From: an uncultured Clostridia bacterium
GTDB taxonomy: Bacteria > Bacillota_A > Clostridia > Christensenellales > Aristaeellaceae
Assembly (NCBI GenBank): GCA_945871545.1
Contig: CAMBWJ010000028.1
Coordinates: 1-11,388, forward strand
DNA: 11,388 nucleotides
Direction of reading: 5' to 3'
In this document: positions 1-6,651 of the stretch, in pieces
How the letters are laid out: each line of letters begins with the position of its first letter
Numbering within the stretch: the stretch's first letter is position 1
The notes under the pieces: generated by a model
Told to the model about the DNA's origin: nothing
The model's database searches: none
The model's input: only the letters and a program-made list of their open reading frames with translations
Program-made: the position numbers and the translations under genes

Positions 1-323
<323 letters not shown>

Positions 324-905
324 TTATTCGGCGCAAACCTTGACCATCGCGTAGCGGATGATCTTGTCCTTCACCCGGTAGCCCTTCTGGAACACCTCCA
401 GAATCTTGCCGGGCTCCTCGCCGGCCTCGCGCATCACGGCGTTGTGCTTTTCGGGATCGAACTGCTCGCCCAGGGAGGGCACCTCCTCGAAGCCGAAGCG
501 CTTGAGGCCGTCCAGCAGCGTGGTCAGCGTCATGCGCACGCCGTCGGTCAGTCCGTCGTTCACACCGGCCTTGTCGGCGGCGTCCAGCGCGCGCTCCAGG
601 TTGTCGATGCTGGGCAGCATCGCCGCGATGGCCTCGCGCACGCCGTCCTCATAGCCGTCCGCGCGGGCGGTCTGGTTGCGGCGCTTGAAGTTCTGGAAGT
701 CCGCCTGGGTTCTGCGCAGCGAATCGAGGTACTCGTCCCGCTGGGCCACGGCGGTCTCCAGCGCGGCCTGCCACTGCTCGATGGTGGCCTCGCCCTGGTT
801 GTCCGCAGCCTGCTGCGTCTCCTCAGTTGCAGGCTCCGCCGCGTTTACGGTTTCCGTCGCCTGATCCTCGGCGGCCGTCGGGTTCTGATTGTCCTTTTTC
901 TTCAT
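324..905 (-). CDS. grpE: Nucleotide exchange factor GrpE
   Basis: A 193-residue cytoplasmic co-chaperone that releases ADP from DnaK and resets its cycle. The first 40 or so residues are low-complexity and rich in Glu, Gln and Ala, as usual for GrpE. The long dimerising helix follows (about 42-95) with RTQADFQNFKRR at 65-76, then LPSIDNLERAL (97-107) and the C-terminal beta domain with FDPEKHNAVM (149-158) and GYRVKDKIIRYAMVKV (175-190). The last motif usually reads RPAMVKV; here Tyr replaces Pro, a mild change. Length is normal. The ATG at 903-905 has AAAGGA 7 bases upstream (913-918). It lies 42 bases downstream of hrcA and upstream of dnaK in the same heat-shock operon, so control should come from the CIRCE promoter ahead of hrcA. 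Confidence 0.97.
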   Translation of the reverse strand: MKKKDNQNPTAAEDQATETVNAAEPATEETQQAADNQGEATIEQWQAALETAVAQRDEYLDSLRRTQADFQNFKRRNQTARADGYEDGVREAIAAMLPSIDNLERALDAADKAGVNDGLTDGVRMTLTTLLDGLKRFGFEEVPSLGEQFDPEKHNAVMREAGEEPGKILEVFQKGYRVKDKIIRYAMVKVCAE

Positions 906-947
906 TTCTCTGTCCTTTCGCCGGGAAGCATCCTCCGGCCCGATATT

Positions 948-1976
948 TTATGCCTTGCGGTTGGAGAGCAGCTCGGTCACCGCGCGCCCCATGAACTCCA
1001 GCACCGGAATCACCCGGTTGTAATTCATGCGCGTGGGGCCGATGATGCCCAGCGTGCCGCTGGCCTGATCGCCAACGCGGTACTGCGCGGTGACGATGGA
1101 GCAGTCGCTCATCTCCGGAATGCTGTTCTCCGCGCCGATGCGGATGGTCACCTCCATGCCGCCGGAGCGGTTCATCAGCTTGCGCAGCTTATCCTTGGAC
1201 TCCAGCACCGCAAGGAAGCTCTTGGCCTTCTCCACGTCGCTGTACTCGGGATAGTTCAGCAGCATAGAGCTGCCGCCCACCACCACGTCCGAGGAATCCT
1301 CCTCCTCGATCTTCCTCTCGATCACCCGCAGGGCCTCGCCCATCAGCTTGCGGTTGTTGTCCGCGTCGCGCAGCAGCTCTGAGAAGGTCTGGCGCACCGC
1401 GTCCAGCGACTTGTTCGCCAGCCGCTCGGTGAGCATCCGGGAGATGGAGTAGAGGTCGTCCGCATCCAGTCCCTCGGGAATCCGGATCACCGCGTCTTTT
1501 ACGATGCCCAGATTCGTCACGATAATCATCAGCGCCGTGCATTCCGCCACGGGAACCAGCTGGATGTGCCGGATGCGCAGCCTGCCCAGCTGAGGAGCCA
1601 CGATCACCGAGGTGTACCGCGTCGCGTCCGCCAGCACCTGTGCCGCAGAGCGGATCACGCCGTCTACCTGGGCGCTGCGCGCCTGCATGTAGTCGTGCAT
1701 GCGCTCCCGCTCGTCGTTGGAGAGCTTGCCGACCTTCATCAGCCGGTCCACGTACAGGCGGTAGGCCTTGTTCGAGGGAACGCGCCCCGCCGACGTGTGC
1801 GGCTGATCCAGATAGCCCAGCTCCTCCAGATCGGACATCTCATTGCGAATCGTCGCCGGCGAAAAGCCAACGCCGGATTTGCGGGAGATGGTTCTGGATC
1901 CGACGGGCATCGCCGTGGTGATGTAGTCGTCGATGATGGCCTGCAGGATCAGAAACTTTCGTTCGTCCATTTGCAT
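948..1976 (-). CDS. hrcA: Heat-inducible transcription repressor HrcA
   Basis: A 342-residue repressor that binds the CIRCE operator and shuts off class I heat-shock genes; in well-studied Firmicutes its activity depends on the GroEL chaperonin. The N-terminal winged helix covers about residues 5-75, with GSRTISRK (26-33), SPATIRNEMSDLEELGYL (39-56) and the wing HTSAGRVPS (60-68), all typical of HrcA. The GAF-like regulatory and dimerisation region fills the remainder and ends near the conserved GPTRMNYNRV segment. Length matches the family. Of two in-frame ATGs (1976 and 1970), 1976 is preferred because AGGAGG at 1985-1990 sits 8 bases away. It is the first gene of the operon, and the perfect CIRCE element in its own leader implies autoregulation. 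Confidence 0.97.
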   Translation of the reverse strand: MQMDERKFLILQAIIDDYITTAMPVGSRTISRKSGVGFSPATIRNEMSDLEELGYLDQPHTSAGRVPSNKAYRLYVDRLMKVGKLSNDERERMHDYMQARSAQVDGVIRSAAQVLADATRYTSVIVAPQLGRLRIRHIQLVPVAECTALMIIVTNLGIVKDAVIRIPEGLDADDLYSISRMLTERLANKSLDAVRQTFSELLRDADNNRKLMGEALRVIERKIEEEDSSDVVVGGSSMLLNYPEYSDVEKAKSFLAVLESKDKLRKLMNRSGGMEVTIRIGAENSIPEMSDCSIVTAQYRVGDQASGTLGIIGPTRMNYNRVIPVLEFMGRAVTELLSNRKA

Positions 1977-2045
1977 CGGATTTTCCTCCTCTCCGCACGT
2001 AGAATCGCAAACCCGCTTGCAGCGTTCGCCGCTCCCGGGAGGCTG

Positions 2046-2072
2046 TTAGCACTCAATAGGTTCGAGTGCTAA
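2046..2072 (-). promoter_or_regulatory. CIRCE operator (HrcA binding site)
   Basis: TTAGCACTC (2046-2054), nine spacer bases, then GAGTGCTAA (2064-2072): both arms match the CIRCE consensus without a mismatch. It begins a few bases downstream of the predicted transcription start of hrcA, within the 5' leader, so bound HrcA would block initiation or early elongation of hrcA-grpE-dnaK. The rpmE promoter is about 185 bases away on the other strand and is unlikely to be affected. Confidence 0.97.
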
Positions 2073-2083
2073 CGTCTGGGTAT

Positions 2084-2112
2084 AGTTTATCGCCGCCCCG
2101 GAATTTTGTCAA
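2084..2112 (-). promoter_or_regulatory. Sigma-A-type promoter of the hrcA-grpE-dnaK operon
   Basis: On the minus strand TTGACA (2107-2112) is a perfect -35 box, followed by a 17-base spacer and TAAACT (2084-2089), a 4-of-6 match to the -10 consensus. The predicted start, near 2077, is just before CIRCE, the usual layout for a CIRCE-controlled vegetative promoter. Confidence 0.87.
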
Positions 2113-2257
2113 CAGTCTGCCCCTCAATTTTGATGTTAATTTTCTGTTTTCGCCCGTGAGGCTGAGAAAAGGGCGCTCCGCGTACAGCTTTTCATGCGGA
2201 AGCGGCTTTCATGCGCCCAATCCTTCGCAAATCATATGTAAAAACATGCAAAAGTGG

Positions 2258-2286
2258 TTGAATCGGGGGGCGATTTATGCTATAAT
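2258..2286 (+). promoter_or_regulatory. Extended -10 promoter of rpmE
   Basis: TTGAAT (2258-2263), a 17-base spacer, and a perfect TATAAT (2281-2286) preceded directly by TGC, which makes an extended -10 element. The predicted start near 2293 leaves a leader of about 67 bases before the rpmE ATG. It looks like a strong vegetative promoter, as expected for a ribosomal protein gene. Confidence 0.85.
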
Positions 2287-2299
2287 TTCAGTTGCGTGA

Positions 2300-2343
2300 T
2301 TAACCAGATGCCAGATACGCCGGAGATCTGACAGTCCGGTTAG
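2300..2343 (+). promoter_or_regulatory. Structured rpmE leader, possible L31 autoregulatory RNA
   Basis: In the leader, TAACC (2301-2305) can pair with GGTTA (2338-2342), enclosing a hairpin of CAGAT (2312-2316) with ATCTG (2326-2330). An alternative pairs CCGGA (2320-2324) with TCCGG (2335-2339) and excludes both. A second CAGAT at 2305-2309 could compete for the same partner. Such exclusive pairings just ahead of the ribosome binding site (GAGGTG, 2347-2352) suit translational feedback by L31, and L31 leader RNAs have been proposed in several bacterial groups. Whether this matches a known leader class was not tested. Confidence 0.4.
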
Positions 2344-2359
2344 AGTGAGGTGAAAATCC

Positions 2360-2557
2360 ATGAAAGAGAAAATCCATCCGAATTACGGCAAGGCAATCGT
2401 TCGCTGCGTTTGCGGCGAGACTTTTGAAACGGGTTCCGTGAAGAAGGAGCTGCGCGTAGATATCTGCTCTAAGTGCCATCCCTTCTACACCGGCAAGCAG
2501 AAGCTGGTTGATACCGGCGGACGTGTTGACCGCTTCAAGAAGCGCTACGGCATGTAG
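2360..2557 (+). CDS. rpmE: 50S ribosomal protein L31, zinc-binding type
   Basis: A 65-residue protein of the large ribosomal subunit, placed at the central protuberance where it helps form an intersubunit bridge. It starts [16 protein letters not shown] and carries the four zinc-ribbon cysteines C16, C18, C36 and C39, which mark the zinc-containing (C+) form rather than the zinc-free paralogue made in zinc starvation. The segment [14 protein letters not shown] (35-48) and the ending [12 protein letters not shown] are strongly conserved. The ATG has GAGGTG 7 bases upstream. It has its own promoter, a structured leader and a downstream terminator, so it appears mainly monocistronic. The gene order rpmE, DUF1385, prmC, prfA is common in Clostridia, from general knowledge. 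Confidence 0.98.
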   Translation: MKEKIHPNYGKAIVRCVCGETFETGSVKKELRVDICSKCHPFYTGKQKLVDTGGRVDRFKKRYGM

Positions 2558-2565
2558 TCAGATCA

Positions 2566-2598
2566 AAAGCACCGGGGCGGCCTGCCGTCCGGTGCTTT
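2566..2598 (+). terminator. First hairpin after rpmE (weak terminator)
   Basis: AAAGCACCGG (2566-2575) and CCGGTGCTTT (2589-2598) form a perfect 10-bp stem 8 bases after the rpmE stop, around a 13-base GC-rich loop with further pairing possible inside. Only three Ts, within the stem, precede GCCTG, so on the plus strand it lacks a good U-tract. It may stabilise the rpmE message or act with the next hairpin. Confidence 0.6.
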
Positions 2599-2628
2599 GC
2601 CTGTCTATGCGCGCGCATGCGACATTCC

Positions 2629-2666
2629 AGCAGACCGGCAAATGCGCGCGGTCTGCTTTTCTTTTT
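2629..2666 (+). terminator. Intrinsic terminator of rpmE
   Basis: AGCAGACCG (2629-2637) pairs with CGGTCTGCT (2649-2657), a 9-bp stem with an 11-base loop, followed by TTTCTTTTT (2658-2666). It is the stronger of two tandem hairpins after rpmE. It lies about 40 bases ahead of the DUF1385 start, so it separates rpmE from the next operon unless read-through occurs. Confidence 0.87.
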
Positions 2667-2707
2667 CCTATTTTATAGCAAATCTTTTGTTCCAGGGAGG
2701 CGATGGC

Positions 2708-3637
2708 ATGGCGAAGCTCAGGCGCTTTGGCGGAACGCCCGTCGCGGAGGGCGTGCGGCTGGAGGTTGGCAAGTACACCGTGTTTGCGGTCCGCAATGCA
2801 AACAAGGACATCTCCGTTCGCATGCGCAGGGAGCCACGGGTGCTGCTGCGCACGCTGATGCGCATACCGCTGCTGCGGGGTGCGGTTCGCATGCTGCGGG
2901 ATATCCACCGCTTCTTCGACGGCCTCAGCGAGTCCTCGGAGCTGGAGCCGCAGCAGGTTGTGCGGGGCACGGGCCTCGAGCGCAGCGTCGCGCGTCTGTT
3001 GGGCGTACATCCCCAGCGCATCGTCGCCTGGATCGACGCGATTCTTCTACTCCTGATCGCATTCGTGTGCATGTACGCCGCGCCCCTGGGCGCGGAGGCC
3101 TTCCTGCTGAACTACCTGGATCTCACCCGCGCCGCCGTCAACGGAATCGTGTGCGCGGTGCGCATCTTCGGCTTTCTGCTGGCGATCGGCTTTGGCTGTC
3201 ATCTGCGCATATTCCGGCGCATGCTGATGTACCGCTGCGCCATCAACCGGGCGACGAACTGCTACGAGCGCCACGGCGCGCTGACGCTGGAGAACGCCAT
3301 GGAATACCCCAACTGCACCCGCCGCAGCGAAGCTGCGTTTCTGATCTGCGTGATGATCGTTTCGATGATCCTGTTCTCCTGGATTCGCACCGACGGCGTA
3401 TTGCTCACGCTGGCCTCGCGGCTGGCGATCCTGCTGGGCGTGGCGGCGGTGCTGAACGAGCCCTTCTCCGCGCTGGAGGCTGCGGAGCTGAACTGGGCCA
3501 CCCGCATCCTGCGCGCACCCATCGACCTGATCCAGCATATGACGACGCTGGAGCCCCATCCGCAGGTCATGGAGGTTGCGCTGTGCGCATTCCGTGCGGC
3601 GCTGGGTGAAATCGATGAAGAGGTGACGGACAATTGA
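2708..3637 (+). CDS. DUF1385 family (YqhQ-like) integral membrane protein
   Basis: A 309-residue membrane protein of the DUF1385 family, whose biochemical function is not established. The N-terminal motif FGGTPVAEGVRLEVGKYTVFAVRN (7-30) fits the family's GG-x-x-V-x-EGV start, and IPLLRG (53-58) follows. Hydrophobic segments lie at about 106-126, 143-164, 208-225 and 231-249. The loop CYERHGALTLENAMEYPNC (185-203) and the end MTTLEPHPQVMEVALCA (278-294) correspond to conserved family regions. The usual EHK-type residues before CYE are replaced by NRATN, so this copy is diverged. The ATG at 2708 has GGAGG 7 bases upstream (2696-2700); the open frame extends upstream only through the rpmE terminator. 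Its stop overlaps the prmC start by four bases. No clear promoter was seen between the terminator and the start. Confidence 0.85.
   Translation: MAKLRRFGGTPVAEGVRLEVGKYTVFAVRNANKDISVRMRREPRVLLRTLMRIPLLRGAVRMLRDIHRFFDGLSESSELEPQQVVRGTGLERSVARLLGVHPQRIVAWIDAILLLLIAFVCMYAAPLGAEAFLLNYLDLTRAAVNGIVCAVRIFGFLLAIGFGCHLRIFRRMLMYRCAINRATNCYERHGALTLENAMEYPNCTRRSEAAFLICVMIVSMILFSWIRTDGVLLTLASRLAILLGVAAVLNEPFSALEAAELNWATRILRAPIDLIQHMTTLEPHPQVMEVALCAFRAALGEIDEEVTDN
3620..3625 (+). promoter_or_regulatory. Ribosome binding site of prmC, inside the DUF1385 gene
   Basis: GAGGTG sits 8 bases upstream of the TTG at 3634 and within the last codons of the DUF1385 gene. It supports the TTG as the true start and translational coupling of the two genes through the TTGA overlap (3634-3637). 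Confidence 0.75.
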
Positions 3638-4473
3638 CCATCGCTGAATGGCTTCGGAGCGCGACGGAGGAGCTGATGCAGTCCGGCTGTCCGGATCCCT
3701 CCGTGGACGCGCGCTGGATCGCCGAGGACGCGCTGCGCATGTCGCCCACGGAGCTGCGCTTCGAGGGGCACAATGCCCTGAACCCGAAGCAGCTGGACGT
3801 GATGAACGCGTATCTTACCCGTCGCAAGCAGGGCGAGCCGGTGCAGTACATCCTGCAGCGCGCGGACTTCATGGGGCTCAAGCTGTACGTGGACAAGCGC
3901 GTGCTGATCCCCCGCCAGGACACCGAGACGCTTGTGGAGGCCGTGATCGTGGAGCTGCAGACGAAGAAGCGGCCCCGGGTACTGGATATGTGCGCAGGCA
4001 GCGGTGCCATCGGACTTTCCATCAAGAGTCTGGTGCCGGGGGCCGAGGTCACGCTCAGCGATCTGAGCACCGGCGCGCTGGAGGTCGTGAAGAAGAACGC
4101 CCACGCGCTGGAGGCGGAGGTCAGCATCCGCCACGGCGACCTGTTCGAGGCCGTCGGGAAGGAGAGGTTCGATCTCATCGCCTCCAATCCGCCTTACATC
4201 CGCGCAAGCGAAATGGCGAACCTTCAGCGCGAAGTGCAGTTTGAGCCCGCCATGGCGCTGGACGGCGGTCTGGACGGTCTGGACTTCTACCGCCGCATCG
4301 CCGCCAAAGCCGCCGACCACCTGAACCCGCTCGGCAGCCTCTATCTGGAGGTGGGCGAGGGCGAAGCGCCGGACGTGCTGTGCATGGTGCGCGCAGGTCT
4401 CGACTGCAAGGCCTCGGGCGTGCTGAAGGACCTGAACGGAATCGAGCGCATCGTCTGGGCGCGCTGCAATTGA
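3634..4473 (+). CDS. prmC: Release factor glutamine N5-methyltransferase PrmC
   Basis: A 279-residue cytoplasmic S-adenosylmethionine-dependent enzyme that methylates the glutamine of the GGQ motif in release factors, which speeds peptide release. The N-terminal helical substrate-binding domain spans about 1-85 and includes GEPVQYI (67-73). LIPRQDTE (91-98) precedes the Rossmann-fold methyltransferase with [14 protein letters not shown] (116-129) and the catalytic NPPY at 185-188. Gln95 in PRQDTE is commonly Pro in relatives. The start is TTG, overlapping the DUF1385 stop and preceded by GAGGTG. The prfA gene, its substrate, starts 28 bases downstream, the classical PrmC-RF1 pairing, though in many bacteria the order is reversed. 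The length and motifs suggest a complete, active enzyme. Confidence 0.95.
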   Translation: MTIAEWLRSATEELMQSGCPDPSVDARWIAEDALRMSPTELRFEGHNALNPKQLDVMNAYLTRRKQGEPVQYILQRADFMGLKLYVDKRVLIPRQDTETLVEAVIVELQTKKRPRVLDMCAGSGAIGLSIKSLVPGAEVTLSDLSTGALEVVKKNAHALEAEVSIRHGDLFEAVGKERFDLIASNPPYIRASEMANLQREVQFEPAMALDGGLDGLDFYRRIAAKAADHLNPLGSLYLEVGEGEAPDVLCMVRAGLDCKASGVLKDLNGIERIVWARCN

Positions 4474-4486
4474 CATCAACCATCAG

Positions 4487-4491
4487 AAGGG
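4487..4491 (+). promoter_or_regulatory. Ribosome binding site that fixes the prfA start
   Basis: AAGGG lies 10 bases ahead of the ATG at 4502 but only one base ahead of an in-frame TTG at 4493. The spacing favours the ATG, so the protein starts [10 protein letters not shown]. Confidence 0.7.
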
Positions 4492-4501
4492 ATTGGAACC
4501 G

Positions 4502-5593
4502 ATGCCGGAACTTTCTTACAACGCGCAGGAGCGCATTGCACGCCAGCTGGAGAGCATCGAGGGCCGCTTTGAGGAGCTGTCCATCCGCATCACGCTGCCC
4601 GAGGTCATCTCGGACAGCGCGCTGTTTACGCGGCTGATCCGGGAGCACGCGGAGCTGGAGGAGCTGAACGCCATCGCCTTGGAGCACCGCCGGCTGCGGG
4701 AGGAGATCGCCGCCGCCGAGGAGCTGCTGAATGATCCCGACATGCGGGAGATGGCGGAGGAGGAGCTTGTGGAGCTGCGACAGCGCCTTGCGGACAAGAC
4801 CCAGCAGGCGCGCATCGCGCTGCTGCCCAAGGACCCGGACGACCACAAGAACGCCGTGCTGGAGGTGCGCGCGGGTGCGGGCGGCGACGAAGCCGGGCTG
4901 TTCGCGGCGGAGCTGCTGCGCATGTACCTGCACTACGCCGACGCCCACGGCTGGAAGACCGAGATCATCGAAGACGGCTCCACGGAGCTGGGCGGCGTGA
5001 AGGAGAGCGTGGCGCTGATCTCCGGCAAGAACGTGTTCCAGAAGCTGAAGTACGAATCCGGCGTGCACCGGGTGCAGCGCGTGCCGGTGACCGAATCCTC
5101 CGGTCGCATCCACACCTCCACCGCCACGGTGGCAGTGCTGCCCGAGGCCGGCGACGTGGAGATCGAGATCAACATGAACGACCTGCGCATCGACACCTAC
5201 CGCGCGTCCGGTGCGGGCGGACAGCACGTCAACCGCACCGACTCCGCCGTGCGCATCACCCACATCCCCACGGGGCTTGTGGTCACCAGTCAGGACCAGC
5301 GCAGCCAGATTCAGAACCGCGAGCGCGCCATGCAGGTGCTCAAGACCCGACTGTACGACATGCAGCGGCAGAAGCAGCAGAGCGAATACGCCGACCAGCG
5401 CAAGGGCCAGATCGGCACCGGCGACCGTTCCGAGCGCATCCGCACCTACAACTTCCCCCAGGGACGCGTGACCGACCACCGCATCGGCCTGACCCTGTAC
5501 AAGATTGACAGCATCATGAACGGCGATCTGGACGAGATCATCGACGCGCTGACCCTCGCCGAGCAGACCGCCCTGCTGGAGAACGAAAACTGA
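4502..5593 (+). CDS. prfA: Peptide chain release factor 1 (RF1)
   Basis: A 363-residue factor that reads UAA and UAG in the ribosomal A site and triggers release of the finished protein. The N-terminal helical domain (about 1-105) is followed by the decoding domain with the RF1-type PxT element, [14 protein letters not shown] (193-206), where PVT is the codon-reading tripeptide; RF2 would have SPF. The catalytic [16 protein letters not shown] contains GGQ at 239-241, the site methylated by PrmC. Length is normal for RF1, and no programmed frameshift (an RF2 feature) is present. The ATG at 4502 is preferred over TTG 4493 on ribosome binding site spacing. It lies 28 bases after prmC and 19 bases before the assigned sua5 start, within one operon. 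Confidence 0.97.
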   Translation: MPELSYNAQERIARQLESIEGRFEELSIRITLPEVISDSALFTRLIREHAELEELNAIALEHRRLREEIAAAEELLNDPDMREMAEEELVELRQRLADKTQQARIALLPKDPDDHKNAVLEVRAGAGGDEAGLFAAELLRMYLHYADAHGWKTEIIEDGSTELGGVKESVALISGKNVFQKLKYESGVHRVQRVPVTESSGRIHTSTATVAVLPEAGDVEIEINMNDLRIDTYRASGAGGQHVNRTDSAVRITHIPTGLVVTSQDQRSQIQNRERAMQVLKTRLYDMQRQKQQSEYADQRKGQIGTGDRSERIRTYNFPQGRVTDHRIGLTLYKIDSIMNGDLDEIIDALTLAEQTALLENEN

Positions 5594-5597
5594 TTTG

Positions 5598-5604
5598 AAG
5601 AAGG
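5598..5604 (+). promoter_or_regulatory. Ribosome binding site that favours the 5613 start of the Sua5 gene
   Basis: AAGAAGG lies 8 bases ahead of the TTG at 5613. The alternative in-frame TTG at 5595 has only GGAG 13 bases away (5578-5581), so 5613 is preferred, but not with certainty. Confidence 0.55.
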
Positions 5605-5612
5605 CGATTTCC

Positions 5613-6647
5613 TTGAACACCCGCGTATTGAAGCCGGACGACGCCGCCATTCGTGAGGCCGCACAGCTGATCCGCGAGGGCAGGCTGGTGGGCATCCCCA
5701 CCGAGACGGTGTACGGGCTGGGCGCGGACGCGCTGAACCCGGAGGCCGTGGCCTCCATCTTTGAGGCGAAGGGCCGTCCCGGCGACAATCCGCTGATCGT
5801 GCACATCGACGATATGGAGGATCTGCGGCCGCTGATCGCCGTGGAGCCCTCCCCCGCCGCCCGCGCGCTGATGGCCGCGTACTGGCCGGGACCGCTGACG
5901 CTGATCTTCCCGAAGTCCGCTCTCGTGCCCCTGCGCACCACAGGTGGGCTGAACACCGTGGCCGTGCGCATGCCGTCCCATCCGATTGCGCGGGCGCTGA
6001 TCCGCGCGGCAGGCTGTCCCATCGCCGCGCCCAGCGGCAACCGCTCCGGGCGACCCAGCCCCACCACCGCCGCCCACATGTTTGAGGACATGGACGGCCG
6101 CATCCCGCTGATTCTGGACGGCGGGGCCTGCGACGTGGGCGTGGAGTCCACCGTGGTGGACATGACCGGCGACGTGCCGCGCATCCTGCGCCCCGGCGGA
6201 GTCACCCGGGAGCAGATCGCAGCCGTCTGCGGCGACTGCGTGGTGGATTCCGCGGTGATGCGGCCCCTTCGCGAGGACGAGCGTCCCCGATCCCCGGGCA
6301 TGAAGTACCGCCACTACGCTCCTGCGGGCCAGCTGACCATCTTTCATGGCGAACCCGCGCGGGTGATCGAGGCCATTTGCGAGACCTACGACCAGGCGGT
6401 GCGCGATGGCCACCGCCCGCTGATTCTGGCACTGGAGGGCAGTCTTTCGCGCTACGGTGCGCGCCGCCTGGAGTCCCTTGGAATGGACGCCGCCGGCATG
6501 GCCCACGTGGTCTTTGCTGCGCTGCGGGACGCAGACGCGCTGGGCGCGGACGTAATCCTCTCCGAAGCCGTGGAGGCCGAGGGCATCGGCCTCGCGGTGA
6601 TGAACCGTCTGGGAAGAGCTGCGGCGTTTCACATCGTGGAGGTCTGA
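5613..6647 (+). CDS. L-threonylcarbamoyladenylate synthase (Sua5 type)
   Basis: A 344-residue cytoplasmic enzyme that makes threonylcarbamoyl-AMP from threonine, bicarbonate and ATP, the first step of the t6A37 modification of ANN-decoding tRNAs; the TsaD/TsaB/TsaE system completes it. The YrdC domain (about 10-205) shows IPTETVYGLGADA (28-40), KGRPGDNPL (53-61) and PSGN (140-143), the ATP and substrate pocket. The linker SPGMKYRHYAP (227-237) joins it to the C-terminal Sua5 domain, so this is the two-domain Sua5 form rather than the short TsaC. Two TTG starts are possible: 5613 has the better ribosome binding site and gives the family-like MNTRVLKPD; 5595 would add six residues. It follows prfA closely and precedes the small orphan gene by 4 bases, consistent with a translation-related operon. 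Confidence 0.95.
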   Translation: MNTRVLKPDDAAIREAAQLIREGRLVGIPTETVYGLGADALNPEAVASIFEAKGRPGDNPLIVHIDDMEDLRPLIAVEPSPAARALMAAYWPGPLTLIFPKSALVPLRTTGGLNTVAVRMPSHPIARALIRAAGCPIAAPSGNRSGRPSPTTAAHMFEDMDGRIPLILDGGACDVGVESTVVDMTGDVPRILRPGGVTREQIAAVCGDCVVDSAVMRPLREDERPRSPGMKYRHYAPAGQLTIFHGEPARVIEAICETYDQAVRDGHRPLILALEGSLSRYGARRLESLGMDAAGMAHVVFAALRDADALGADVILSEAVEAEGIGLAVMNRLGRAAAFHIVEV

Positions 6648-6651
6648 CCAA

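Larger units (their letters stand above)
1977..2359. other. Divergent intergenic region between hrcA and rpmE
   Basis: This 383-base gap holds no credible gene. From left to right it contains the hrcA leader with its ribosome binding site, CIRCE, the minus-strand hrcA promoter, about 145 bases between the two -35 boxes, the plus-strand rpmE promoter and the rpmE leader. The middle part is AT-rich at its ends (around 2125-2150 and 2230-2260), with a GC-rich block at 2151-2218. That block carries a 9-base direct repeat, TTTCATGCG at 2190-2198 and 2207-2215, and inverted repeat arms GGGCGC (2171-2176) and GCGCCC (2213-2218). No function could be assigned to these repeats. Confidence 0.75.

Noticed and set aside
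2066..2299. Small open frame in the hrcA-rpmE gap
   Set aside because: It overlaps the hrcA promoter and CIRCE, has no ribosome binding site and shows no protein-like conservation signal.
2597..2707. Upstream in-frame extension of the DUF1385 gene
   Set aside because: It would translate through the rpmE terminator hairpin, it adds sequence with no family match, and the ATG at 2708 has a well-placed GGAGG.
4493..4501. TTG start for prfA nine bases upstream of the ATG
   Set aside because: The AAGGG motif would be only one base from it, and RF1 N-termini fit the ATG at 4502 as well or better.
4175..6301. Very long open frame (about 700 codons) on the minus strand opposite prmC, prfA and the Sua5 gene, with others at 3262-4479 and 5538-6662
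   Set aside because: The predicted proteins are low-complexity, rich in His, Arg, Gly and Ala, and match no family, while the plus-strand frames encode clear conserved proteins. Such mirror frames are expected in GC-rich coding DNA.
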